DNA of 40,453 nucleotides from Thermoleophilia bacterium (GTDB taxonomy: Bacteria; Actinomycetota; Thermoleophilia; Gaiellales; SKUG01), in assembly GCA_025964435.1 (NCBI GenBank), contig JAOPYV010000174.1, positions 1-40,453 of the forward strand, written 5' to 3'. The number at the start of each line of letters is the position of its first letter. The stretch's first letter is position 1. Of this stretch, positions 18,381 to 26,680 are shown one piece after another. Below the pieces are notes generated by a model. It ran no database searches. It saw nothing but the letters and a program-made list of their open reading frames with translations, and was not told where the DNA came from. The translations under genes and the position numbers were made by a program.

Positions 18381-20572
18381 CCGGTGCGACCACCACCGAC
18401 CTGCGCATCGAGGGCATGACCTGCGCCGCGTGCGCGCAGCGGGTCGAGCGCTCGCTCGGGTCGGTCGACGGCGTGGCTGCACATGTCAATTTCGCGACGG
18501 GCATCGCGCACGTCGAGCACGGGCACGACGTGGACGTGGCCACGCTGGTGGATCGGGTCGACCACGCGGGCTACGACGCGCACGTCCATGACACGGGCGG
18601 CGGGGGCCATGCCCACCACGAGGAAGATCCGCGCGGGCTGCGGCTGCGGCTGCTCGTCGCCATCCCGTTGACGCTGCCGATCGTGCTGCTGATGTTCGCC
18701 ACGGCGCTTCGCTTCGAGGGCTGGGAGCTGGTCGCGCTCGCGCTCGGCACGCCCGTCGCGCTCTGGTGCGCCGCGCCGTTCCATCGCACCGCACTGCGCA
18801 GCGCGCGCCACCGCGCCGCGAACATGGACACGCTCGTCTCGATGGGCGTTCTGGCCGCGTGGAGCTGGTCGGCCGTCTCGCTGCTGCTGCTCGGCGGCAA
18901 GGATTCCTACGTCGAGGTCGCGGCGGTGACAACGACGCTGCTGCTTGCTGGCCGCGTGCTCGAGGCGCGGGCGCGCACGAGCGCGGGCGATGCGATTCGC
19001 AGCCTGCTCGAGCTCGCGACGAAGTCGGCGCGCGTGCTCGGCGACGATGGCACTGAACGCGAGGTCGAGCCGGGCGCGCTGCGCGTCGGCGATCGGCTCG
19101 TGGTCCGCCCGGGCGAGCGGATCGCGACCGACGGCATCATCGACCAGGGCGCGTCGGCGATCGACCGCTCGATCGTGACGGGCGAGACCGTGCCCGAGGC
19201 GGCGGGCGTCGGCGATGAGGTGCTGGGCGGCACCGTCGTCGTCGATGGACGCGTCATCGTGCGCGCCACACGGGTCGGCGCCGACACCGCGCTCGCCCAG
19301 GTGGCACGCCTCGTGGAGGCGGCGCAGGCGGGCCGCGCGCAGATCCAGCGCCTGGCGGATCGCATCTCCGCCATCTTCGTGCCGATCGTGATCCTCCTGG
19401 CCGCCGCGACGCTTGCCGGCTGGCTGGTCTCGGGCGCCGAGGTGGGCGTCGCCATCACGGCCGCGGTGGCGGTGCTCATCGTCGCCTGCCCCTGCGCGCT
19501 CGGCCTCGCGACGCCGGCGGCGCTGCTGGTCGGGACGGGCCGCGGCGCGCAGCTCGGCATCGTGATCGGTGGACCCGAGGTGCTGGAGCGCGTCCGTGAC
19601 ATCGACACCGTGCTGCTGGACAAGACCGGCACGATCACGACCGGCGAGTTCGCGCTGGAGCAGGTCGTGCCGGCTGGCTCGACCGATGTCGACGATGCGT
19701 TGCGCACGGCATGGGCGCTCGAGGCGGCGAGCGAGCATCCGATCGCACAGGCGGTCAGCCGCGGCGCGCAGGAGCGCTTGGCAGTGGGCGCGGACGCGGC
19801 GGGCAGCGCCCCCGAGGTCGAGGACTTTGCGAACCATGCAGGACGCGGCGTCGTCGGCGTCGTCGATGGACGTCGCGCCGTCGTCGGCCGCGAGCCGCTC
19901 TTCGTCGAGCTCGGCCTCACCATCCCCGAGGAGCTTGCGGCAACCGTTGCGGCGGCGCGGGGCGATGGTGCGACCAGCGTGCTCGTCGGGTGGGACGGTT
20001 CCGCGCGCGCCGCGCTCGTGCTGCGCGACCAGGTCAAGCCCGACAGCGTCGCTGCCATCGCAGCGCTGCATGGATTGGGACTGCGCACCGAGCTCGTCAC
20101 CGGGGACGCGAGCGCCGTGGGCCACGCGGTCGCGCAGCGCGTCGGGATCGCCGATGTCACTGCGGAGACGATGCCGGCTGACAAGGACGCGCTCGTCGCC
20201 GCCCGTCAGGCCGACGGCCGGCGCGTGGCGATGGTCGGCGACGGCATCAACGATGCACCGGCGCTCGCACGCGCCGACCTCGGCATCGCGATCGGCACGG
20301 GCGCGGACGTCGCCATCGAGGCGAGTGACCTGACGCTCGTCTCGGGCAGCCTGTGGGCCGCCGTCGATGCGATCCGCCTCGCCCGCGCGACCCTGCGCAC
20401 GATCCGCGGCAACCTGTTCTGGGCATTCGCCTACAACGTCGCAGCGCTGCCGCTCGCCGTCGCCGGACTACTCAGCCCGATGGTCGCCGGCGCGGCAATG
20501 GCAGCATCCAGCCTCTTCGTGCTCGGCAACTCGCTCCGCCTCCGCAGCTTCCGCACCGCCCGCCCGCACTGA
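18377..20572 (+). CDS. copA: P1B-type copper-translocating ATPase
   Basis: N-terminal HMA GMTCAACA, CPCALGLATPAAL, DKTGTIT, GDGINDAPALARADLGIAIGTG; ATGA overlap with copZ. Confidence 0.93.
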   Translation: MTGATTTDLRIEGMTCAACAQRVERSLGSVDGVAAHVNFATGIAHVEHGHDVDVATLVDRVDHAGYDAHVHDTGGGGHAHHEEDPRGLRLRLLVAIPLTLPIVLLMFATALRFEGWELVALALGTPVALWCAAPFHRTALRSARHRAANMDTLVSMGVLAAWSWSAVSLLLLGGKDSYVEVAAVTTTLLLAGRVLEARARTSAGDAIRSLLELATKSARVLGDDGTEREVEPGALRVGDRLVVRPGERIATDGIIDQGASAIDRSIVTGETVPEAAGVGDEVLGGTVVVDGRVIVRATRVGADTALAQVARLVEAAQAGRAQIQRLADRISAIFVPIVILLAAATLAGWLVSGAEVGVAITAAVAVLIVACPCALGLATPAALLVGTGRGAQLGIVIGGPEVLERVRDIDTVLLDKTGTITTGEFALEQVVPAGSTDVDDALRTAWALEAASEHPIAQAVSRGAQERLAVGADAAGSAPEVEDFANHAGRGVVGVVDGRRAVVGREPLFVELGLTIPEELAATVAAARGDGATSVLVGWDGSARAALVLRDQVKPDSVAAIAALHGLGLRTELVTGDASAVGHAVAQRVGIADVTAETMPADKDALVAARQADGRRVAMVGDGINDAPALARADLGIAIGTGADVAIEASDLTLVSGSLWAAVDAIRLARATLRTIRGNLFWAFAYNVAALPLAVAGLLSPMVAGAAMAASSLFVLGNSLRLRSFRTARPH

Positions 20573-20589
20573 CATCGCCGCTATCGCAT

Positions 20590-20743
20590 GGGGTTCTGCG
20601 ATTTTGTCACGACATACGTGACAAACGTGAGACAGCACAGGGCCGAAATCGTCTGACGCAGGCGAGCGCAGGTGCATTTCGGCGCGCAGGGCCCGCGGTG
20701 TCGCACGAAACTCACGATATACGTGACAAAATCGAGGAACCCC
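20590..20743. repeat. Nested inverted-repeat element
   Basis: Outer arms GGGGTTCTGCGATTTTGTCACG (20590-20611) versus reverse complement of 20722-20743, 20/22 identical; inner arms GCCGAAAT (20642-20649) / ATTTCGGC (20676-20683); left arm holds TTTGTCACG-ACATA-CGTGACAAA (20603-20625). Confidence 0.75.
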
Positions 20744-20800
20744 GATCGATACGCGGGGCTGCTGCACGAACGCTCACCCATGGCGACCAAAGTCGAGTCA

Positions 20801-20818
20801 CCCCCGCCGAATCGGGGG
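20801..20818. terminator. GC-rich hairpin between convergent copA and purD
   Basis: CCCCCG...CGGGGG with inner CCGA/TCGG pairing; no T-tract. Confidence 0.4.
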
Positions 20819-20819
20819 C

Positions 20820-20883
20820 GTTCAGTGCGGCGGCTCAGTGCGGTGCGGGCTCAGCGCGCGGGCGGCTCAATGGCGCGGCTCAG
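20820..20883. repeat. Degenerate tandem repeat, CTCAGYGCGS-like units
   Basis: TCAG/TCAA-containing units at about 20820, 20834, 20850, 20866 and 20879, spaced 13-16 bp. Confidence 0.5.
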
Positions 20884-22187
20884 CGCGCGGCGCTGGCGAG
20901 GCCGGCCTGGCCGATGTCAGTGCGCATCTGGCGGCCGGGGACCCGGATGTGCGTGGCGGCTGCGTAGGCGCGCTCGATCGCGAGCTCGAGCTGCGGCGCC
21001 CATGCGCTCACGGTGACCACACGCCCACCGAGCGCATCGATTTCGTCGGTCGATCCATCGACACGCGTCGCGAGCCCGAGGAAGAGCTCCACGCCGTCGA
21101 TCGCGCGGGCGGCATCGAGCCCGGTCACGCGCACCGGCTGCGGCTCCAGCTGGAGCGTCGGGTAGTGCTCCGCAGCGACGCAGACGGCGACCGCATGCCC
21201 CGTGGCGGCGACATCGACGTCTGTCGGCAGCGTTCCGTGCGCGGCCCGATCGAGCAGGTCGAGCAGGTCGGCGTCGAGCACGCGCACCAGCGCCTGCGTC
21301 TCCGGGTTTCCGAAGCGCGAGTTGTACTCGAGCACCTGCGGGCCGTCGGACGTCAACATCACGCCGGCGTAGATGACGCCGTGGAACGGCGTCCCCGCCT
21401 CGCGCAGCTGGTCGACGATCGGCTGGATCACCGCGCGCGCAAGTCGCGCCGCCTCGGCCGGATCCAGCTCGGCGCTCGGCGCATAGGCGCCCATGCCGCC
21501 CGTGTTCGGGCCGGCGTCGTCATCGCCGAGCCGCTTGTAGTCACGAGCCGCAGGCAGTGGGACGACGGAGCTGCCGTCGACGATCGCCATCACGCTCGCC
21601 TCCTCGCCGGTCACGAGTTGCTCCACGAGCACGCGGTCGCCACTGACACCGAAGCGACGCTCGACCATCAGCACCTCGACCGCCTCGCGGGCGAGCGCGG
21701 GCGTGGGACACACGAACGCGCCAAGTCCGGCCGCCAGGCCGTCCGCCTTGACCGCCACGGCGCCACCGAGCTCCTCGATCGCGGCGTGCGCCGCCTCGAC
21801 CGAGTCGCAGCTGCGCCAGGCCGGCGTCGGCACGTGCGCGCGCTCCATCAACTGCTTCGCGAAGCGCTTGCTGCCCTCCAGCTGCGCCGCCGCTCCGCTC
21901 GGTCCGAGGCAGGTCAGCCCGGCAGCGGCCATGCGCGACGCGAGCCCCGCGACGAGCAGGTCTTCGGCACCGATGATGACGAGGTCCGGCGCCAGCTGGA
22001 TCGCCACGGCAACGAGGCCGTCGAGGTCACCGAGGTCGACATCCGGATGGCACGTCGCGAACTGCGCGATGCCTGCGTTGCCGGGTGCCACATGCAGCTC
22101 CGCCAACCGCGGCGATACGGCGAACGCGTGGCAGAGCGCGTGATCGCGGCCTCCGCCACCGATGACGAGGACACGAAGACGGGACAT
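20880..22187 (-). CDS. purD: Phosphoribosylamine--glycine ligase
   Basis: VLVIGGGGRDHAL, VKADGLAAG, AARDYKRLGDDDAGPNTGGMGAYAP, VLEYNSRFGNPETQ motifs; start MSRLRV at 22187. Confidence 0.95.
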   Translation of the reverse strand: MSRLRVLVIGGGGRDHALCHAFAVSPRLAELHVAPGNAGIAQFATCHPDVDLGDLDGLVAVAIQLAPDLVIIGAEDLLVAGLASRMAAAGLTCLGPSGAAAQLEGSKRFAKQLMERAHVPTPAWRSCDSVEAAHAAIEELGGAVAVKADGLAAGLGAFVCPTPALAREAVEVLMVERRFGVSGDRVLVEQLVTGEEASVMAIVDGSSVVPLPAARDYKRLGDDDAGPNTGGMGAYAPSAELDPAEAARLARAVIQPIVDQLREAGTPFHGVIYAGVMLTSDGPQVLEYNSRFGNPETQALVRVLDADLLDLLDRAAHGTLPTDVDVAATGHAVAVCVAAEHYPTLQLEPQPVRVTGLDAARAIDGVELFLGLATRVDGSTDEIDALGGRVVTVSAWAPQLELAIERAYAAATHIRVPGRQMRTDIGQAGLASAAR

Positions 22188-22337
22188 TTCGGGATGCGAA
22201 TTCGATGCGGGCATGCTGGGAAGCTTCGCAGGTCGAGCCCAGATCAGCAGCATTTCGTACGGAACCTGTCTATTCCACCCCGACGATACGCAAACCGGAC
22301 GACGCTGGATTACGAACGGGGTAGTGGTGTTTCTGTC

Positions 22338-22889
22338 ATGAACTTTTTCGCAAAGCCAAGGGGGGTGGGCAGCATCGTTGCCCGTCAAGATACGAATCCT
22401 CGAGCTGGACGCGCTGCGTTCGGAGATCCGCGCCGCGACCTGCCCGAGATGGTGGACCGCATGGGCGTGGCGATCGAATCGTTGCGCACGCAGTGGCGCA
22501 CGCAGGCGCACCTCGGCACCCACGAGCGCATGGCCATCTCCCAGCTCCGCGTGCACGGCCCGATGCCGATGAGCGAGCTCGCCGCCCGCATCTCACTCTC
22601 GCGCGCCGCAGTGACCAGCCTGATCGACCGCCTCGAGCAGGATGATTGGGTCAAGCGCGAGCCCGACGACCACGATCGTCGACGCACCGTGCTGAGCCTG
22701 CTGCCCAAGGCCACGACGGCATTCGACAGCGTCTCGGAGGACTATTCCGCGCACCTGGCCACGCTGGCCGGGGACCTGTCGGATGATGAGTGGCGCACCG
22801 TTGCCACGTTCGTCGGCGGGATCACGGAGCTCTCCCAGCGCCATGCCGATCGCCTGCGCGCCACCGCGGTGGAACGTTCGCTCACGTAG
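22338..22889 (+). CDS. MarR family transcriptional regulator
   Basis: GPMPMSELAARISLSRAAVTSLIDRLEQDDWVKREPDDHDRRRTVLSLL winged HTH; start ATG 22338 or 22449. Confidence 0.85.
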   Translation: MNFFAKPRGVGSIVARQDTNPRAGRAAFGDPRRDLPEMVDRMGVAIESLRTQWRTQAHLGTHERMAISQLRVHGPMPMSELAARISLSRAAVTSLIDRLEQDDWVKREPDDHDRRRTVLSLLPKATTAFDSVSEDYSAHLATLAGDLSDDEWRTVATFVGGITELSQRHADRLRATAVERSLT

Positions 22890-22942
22890 CGGCGCGAGCC
22901 GGTGTAGGGTAGGGCGACCGTCATCCTTGGAGGATCCAGCAG

Positions 22943-23035
22943 ATGCGCGACTTCGACGCTCTCTTTCCCGCAGCCTTCGTCACGGCGTGCGTCATTGCCC
23001 TCGTCGTCATGACGCTCAAGGGCCTGCTGATCTGA
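22943..23035 (+). CDS. Putative 30-aa single-TM microprotein
   Basis: MRDFDALFPAAFVTACVIALVVMTLKGLLI*, with GGAGGA (22929-22934) ~8 nt upstream; sits in an otherwise unexplained intergenic gap; absent from the supplied ORF track. Confidence 0.55.
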   Translation: MRDFDALFPAAFVTACVIALVVMTLKGLLI

Positions 23036-23039
23036 CTCG

Positions 23040-23489
23040 TCAGTCCTCGTCCTCGTCGGCGTCAAGCTCGCTCAGGCCGTCGAGGATCTGCTCCCAGGCG
23101 TCCTCCACGTAGCGCCACGTTGCCGTACGTCCGGCGAAGCCGTCGTGCACGAGCAGCACGTGCGTGCCCTCGTCGCTCGGCTCCAGTGCCCACGTGACGC
23201 GCGACGGCGCGTCGCTCGCAGCAGCTGCATCGCCCTCGGCGGTGACGGCGAAGGAGTGGACCAGCCGATGCGGCTCGTCGACCTCCTCCACGACGCCTTC
23301 GACGGTGACGACGCCGTCCTCGGTGACGTAGCGCAGCGCGGCGCCCGGCATCAGCGAGGAATCCATGCCGCTGTCGTAGAAGTGGCAGCGCACGTCGTCG
23401 GAGTCCGTCAGCGTGCGCCAGACGTCCTCGATCGGCGCCTGGATCGTCCGCTCGTGACGGTGGGAGATGCGGATCTGTGTCTCGGACAT
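23040..23489 (-). CDS. SRPBCC/AHSA1-like domain protein
   Basis: RTIQAPIEDVWRTLTDSDDVRCHFY ... WALEPSDEGTHVLLVHDGFAG pattern; start MSETQIRI at 23489. Confidence 0.75.
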   Translation of the reverse strand: MSETQIRISHRHERTIQAPIEDVWRTLTDSDDVRCHFYDSGMDSSLMPGAALRYVTEDGVVTVEGVVEEVDEPHRLVHSFAVTAEGDAAAASDAPSRVTWALEPSDEGTHVLLVHDGFAGRTATWRYVEDAWEQILDGLSELDADEDED

Positions 23490-23611
23490 GTCGGGCGCTC
23501 CGTGGGCGACAGCGTGGATGCACTCCCACTGCCCGCAACCCGGAACGACCGAACCTATTCGATGATCAATGCTTCGGCTTTCGTCTCGGCGAAATCGGGC
23601 ACACTCCCGGG

Positions 23612-23983
23612 GTGAATCGACCAACGCAACGCAAGGGCAGTTTCATCGAGCGCGTGCTCGATGGCGTGACCCGTCTCGACCAGCTCGAGACGGAGGTCGC
23701 CGCATGGGGCGCGGGCGCGCATGCGCAGCCGCTCCATGAGGCGCTCGGGCTCGATGCCGCGGAGCTGCTGCTCGTCGCGCGCTCACCCGACGCGCTGCGC
23801 TACGTCCTGCATGCGCGGCGCTTCGGCCTGGCGCTCAGCGCGCCGCTCGATTCGCAGGACCGGGTCCGCGCCTACGCCACGATGCTGGCCGCCGAGGCGA
23901 TCGATCCCCAGGAGCTTGCGGCGATCGACTCGTGGCAGCGCACGATCGCCCGCCGACCGGAGCACGAGCCGACCCATGCCTGA
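23612..23983 (+). CDS. Small hypothetical protein paired with the ImmA/IrrE-like gene
   Basis: GTG 23612; W...LHEALGLDAAELLLVARSPDALRYVLHARR; overlaps the next gene by 8 bp. Confidence 0.65.
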   Translation: MNRPTQRKGSFIERVLDGVTRLDQLETEVAAWGAGAHAQPLHEALGLDAAELLLVARSPDALRYVLHARRFGLALSAPLDSQDRVRAYATMLAAEAIDPQELAAIDSWQRTIARRPEHEPTHA

Positions 23984-24965
23984 TCCCGCTTACCGAGTCG
24001 CACGCGATGTCGCGCGCCGCCTGCTCGAGCAGTACGAGCTGAAGCCGCCGTTCGACGTCGCCAAGCTCGCGGCCCGCTTCGCGGTCGTCCTCGAGGACGA
24101 GATCCCGACGCGCGCCGATGTCATCGCCGTCCACGCCGCGACGCCCGGCGCGAAGCCGCGCATCGTCCTGGACTCCTCGCTCGTCCACTCCGACGATCGT
24201 CGCCGCTTCGCGCTCGCCCATGCGCTCGGGCACGTGCTGCTGGGTTGGCACCCGCTCGGTGAGCCGTGTGACGTCTCGCATGCGCCGCAGGAGCTGCCCG
24301 TCGCGGTCCACGACCTGATCGAGGGCGAGGCCAACGCCTTCGCCCGCGAGCTGCTGACGCCGACCTCCTGGATCGCCGGCTTCAACGCCTTCGAGCGACC
24401 GGCCGAGCTGATGCGCCACGTCAGCGAACGTGCCGGCGTGCCGCTGATGGCCGCCGCGCGCGCCGTCACGCTGCAGCTGGATCCGGGACACGTCTGGATG
24501 GTCGCCGACCAGTGGGGTCACGTCCTCGATTCCGGCCGCTCCCCCGGCACCTCCGTGAAGGTCCCGAGCGCAGGCGCCGAGTTCGACGGCCGCAGCTACG
24601 CGCGCCACGCGACCGAGCGCCAGCGCGTCGACCTCGAGGGTTGTCAGCTGACGGTCTGGCACTTCAACGCGGCAGCGGCCGAGCAGCTCCCGCGCGACCG
24701 CACCGCGCGCGAGATGGCGCGGCTGATCGGCGACGACCTCGGGCTCGACGCCGCCGCAGGCTCCGAGCTCGTGGCACGGGTCGACGGGATCGCCGGCTGG
24801 GCGAACGAGCAGCTCGGCACGGCATCGATGATCGGCATGGCGCACCTGCTCGGCGAGCGCGCGCGGTCACTGCCGGAGCTCGCCGACGCGGCGACGCACC
24901 CGCGCTTCGGCGAGCTGCTCAACGCCAAGGCGACCGAGCTCGTCACCAAGCGCATCGCGCGCTGA
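23976..24965 (+). CDS. ImmA/IrrE (DUF955)-like protein, catalytic Glu replaced (HALGH)
   Basis: FALAHALGHVLLGW ... EGEANAFARELLTP pattern of the ImmA/IrrE family; codon at the expected Glu is GCG (Ala). Confidence 0.8.
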   Translation: MPDPAYRVARDVARRLLEQYELKPPFDVAKLAARFAVVLEDEIPTRADVIAVHAATPGAKPRIVLDSSLVHSDDRRRFALAHALGHVLLGWHPLGEPCDVSHAPQELPVAVHDLIEGEANAFARELLTPTSWIAGFNAFERPAELMRHVSERAGVPLMAAARAVTLQLDPGHVWMVADQWGHVLDSGRSPGTSVKVPSAGAEFDGRSYARHATERQRVDLEGCQLTVWHFNAAAAEQLPRDRTAREMARLIGDDLGLDAAAGSELVARVDGIAGWANEQLGTASMIGMAHLLGERARSLPELADAATHPRFGELLNAKATELVTKRIAR

Positions 24966-24968
24966 CGC

Positions 24969-26275
24969 TCAGGCTGCGACGCGTTCGGTGCCGTCGCGCA
25001 GCGGGCGGATCACGAGCAGGCCGAGCAGCGTCGAGATGGCGAGCAGCCCGAGCGAGACACGGCTCGCATCGAGTGCGCTGAGCCAGCCGGTGGCGTCATG
25101 CAGCAGCCAGATCGTGCCACCCCAGAGCACGAACGGCCCCAGCGCCTGGGCGACGCGCCCGATCAGGTTGAAGAAGCCGAACAACTCGCCACGCAGCTCC
25201 GGGGGCGTCAGCGCAAGCATGAAGACGCGGTCGACCGTGTAGACGGTGCCGAGCGTGATGCCGACCACCGGGGCGAGCACCCAGACCGTCCACGGCGCAC
25301 CGGCGATCGCCACGATGGCGATGCCGAGCGCGAACATCGGCATGATGCGCAGCAGCGTGCGGCGCGGGCCGAGCAGGCCCGACACCCACCCCGAGCCGAT
25401 CGCACCGGCGCCCGCGCAGGCGACCACGAGCAGCAGGATCAGGTTCTTCTCCCGCTCGCTGAAGTCACCGACGCGCCCGATGTAGATGATCGCGTAGATG
25501 TTCACCTGCCGACCGCATCGGTGTAGAGGAAGCGCCCCGCCAGCAGGCGCAGGATCTGTGGGTGCTGGCGCAGGCGCTGGATCGCGAACTGCATGCGCCG
25601 CCACGCCGTGCGCATCAAGCCCGTGCCGAAGCGCCCGGCGAGGATCGGCTCGTCGATCGGATGGCGCCGCTCGCGCGCGAGCAGCAGCAGGGGCACCGCA
25701 CTGGCCAGGAAGATGAGGCTGGCCGGCGCGAAGGCGGCCTGCTTGTCGTCCTCCCCCACGATGACGTCAGCGAGCAGCACGAGCCACGCGACGATGCCGA
25801 GGTAGCCCGCCGCGACGGCGTAGCCGGACATCGAATCCCAGCGCCGGCGCGGGGCGATCGAGGGCAGCAGGGGATCGAACTGCGCGAACGCGAGCGCCGT
25901 ACCGATCGCGCTCACCGTGCCGAGCGCGAGGATCGGGAAGACGCCGAGCGAGCCGATGTCAGGGGAGATGACGCTCAGCAGGGTGCCCGCTCCCGCGGCG
26001 ACGGCGACGAACGCGGCGAGCAGCGGAACATGCCGGCCCATCACGTCGGCGAGCACGCCCGAGAGCGGCATCAGGATGAGCAGGGCCAGGGCGGCGACCG
26101 CCTGTGCGCTCGTGTAGTAGTAGTCCGGATGCCCGAGATCGGTGATGAGCCAGTCGCCGAGATAGCGCGCGAAGATGACGAACGCGAAGAGCGAATAGCC
26201 GAAGTCGAACAGCGCCCACGCGCTTGCCGACCAGCCAAGGCGCTCGGGTTCGATTGCTGGCTCGGCGTCAGGCAC
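24969..26275 (-). pseudogene. MFS transporter (UMF1/Atg22-like) interrupted by a -1 frameshift near 25506
   Basis: N-terminal half in frame 25502-26275 (ends ...LYTDAVGR*), C-terminal half continues in another frame (...VNIYAIIYIGRVGDFSEREKN...) to 24969; together one 12-TM-like protein. Confidence 0.8.
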
Positions 26276-26335
26276 GCGAGCATCATGCCACGCGGATCAC
26301 TCACCGCACTCCACTCCCTCCGGTAGCCTGCATGC

Positions 26336-26680
26336 ATGTCCGCCGACGTCTTCGAACGCACCGTATCGCGCACGCTCGATGAGCTGCCCGCTCAGTTTCG
26401 CGACCTGCTCGAGAACGTCGAGATCCTCATCGAGGGGGAACACTGGGACGAGCCCGACCTCTACGGCCTGTACGAGGGGATCCCGCTGACCGAGCGCAGC
26501 AGCGGCTCGACCGACTTCCAGCAGCCCGACCGCGTCTACGTCTTCCGGCGCCCGCTCACCGAGGACTTCGGACACGACGCGGCGACGCTGACACATGAGA
26601 TCCGCGTGACGCTGCTGCACGAGCTCGCGCACTTCTTCGGCATCGGTGAGGATCGACTCAGCGAGCTGGGCTGGGCGTAG
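26336..26680 (+). CDS. Minimal zincin-like metallopeptidase (DUF1025 type)
   Basis: VTLLHELAHFFGIGEDRLSELGW: HExxHxxG motif in a ~114-aa protein. Confidence 0.88.
   Translation: MSADVFERTVSRTLDELPAQFRDLLENVEILIEGEHWDEPDLYGLYEGIPLTERSSGSTDFQQPDRVYVFRRPLTEDFGHDAATLTHEIRVTLLHELAHFFGIGEDRLSELGWA

Noticed and set aside
18356-20125. 589-aa minus-strand ORF opposite copA
   Set aside because: Antisense shadow ORF with His/Arg/Ala bias; no recognisable domain.
20838-22337. N-terminal ~500 aa of the 683-aa plus-strand ORF ending in the MarR gene
   Set aside because: This part is antisense to purD; only the MarR segment from 22338 is credible.
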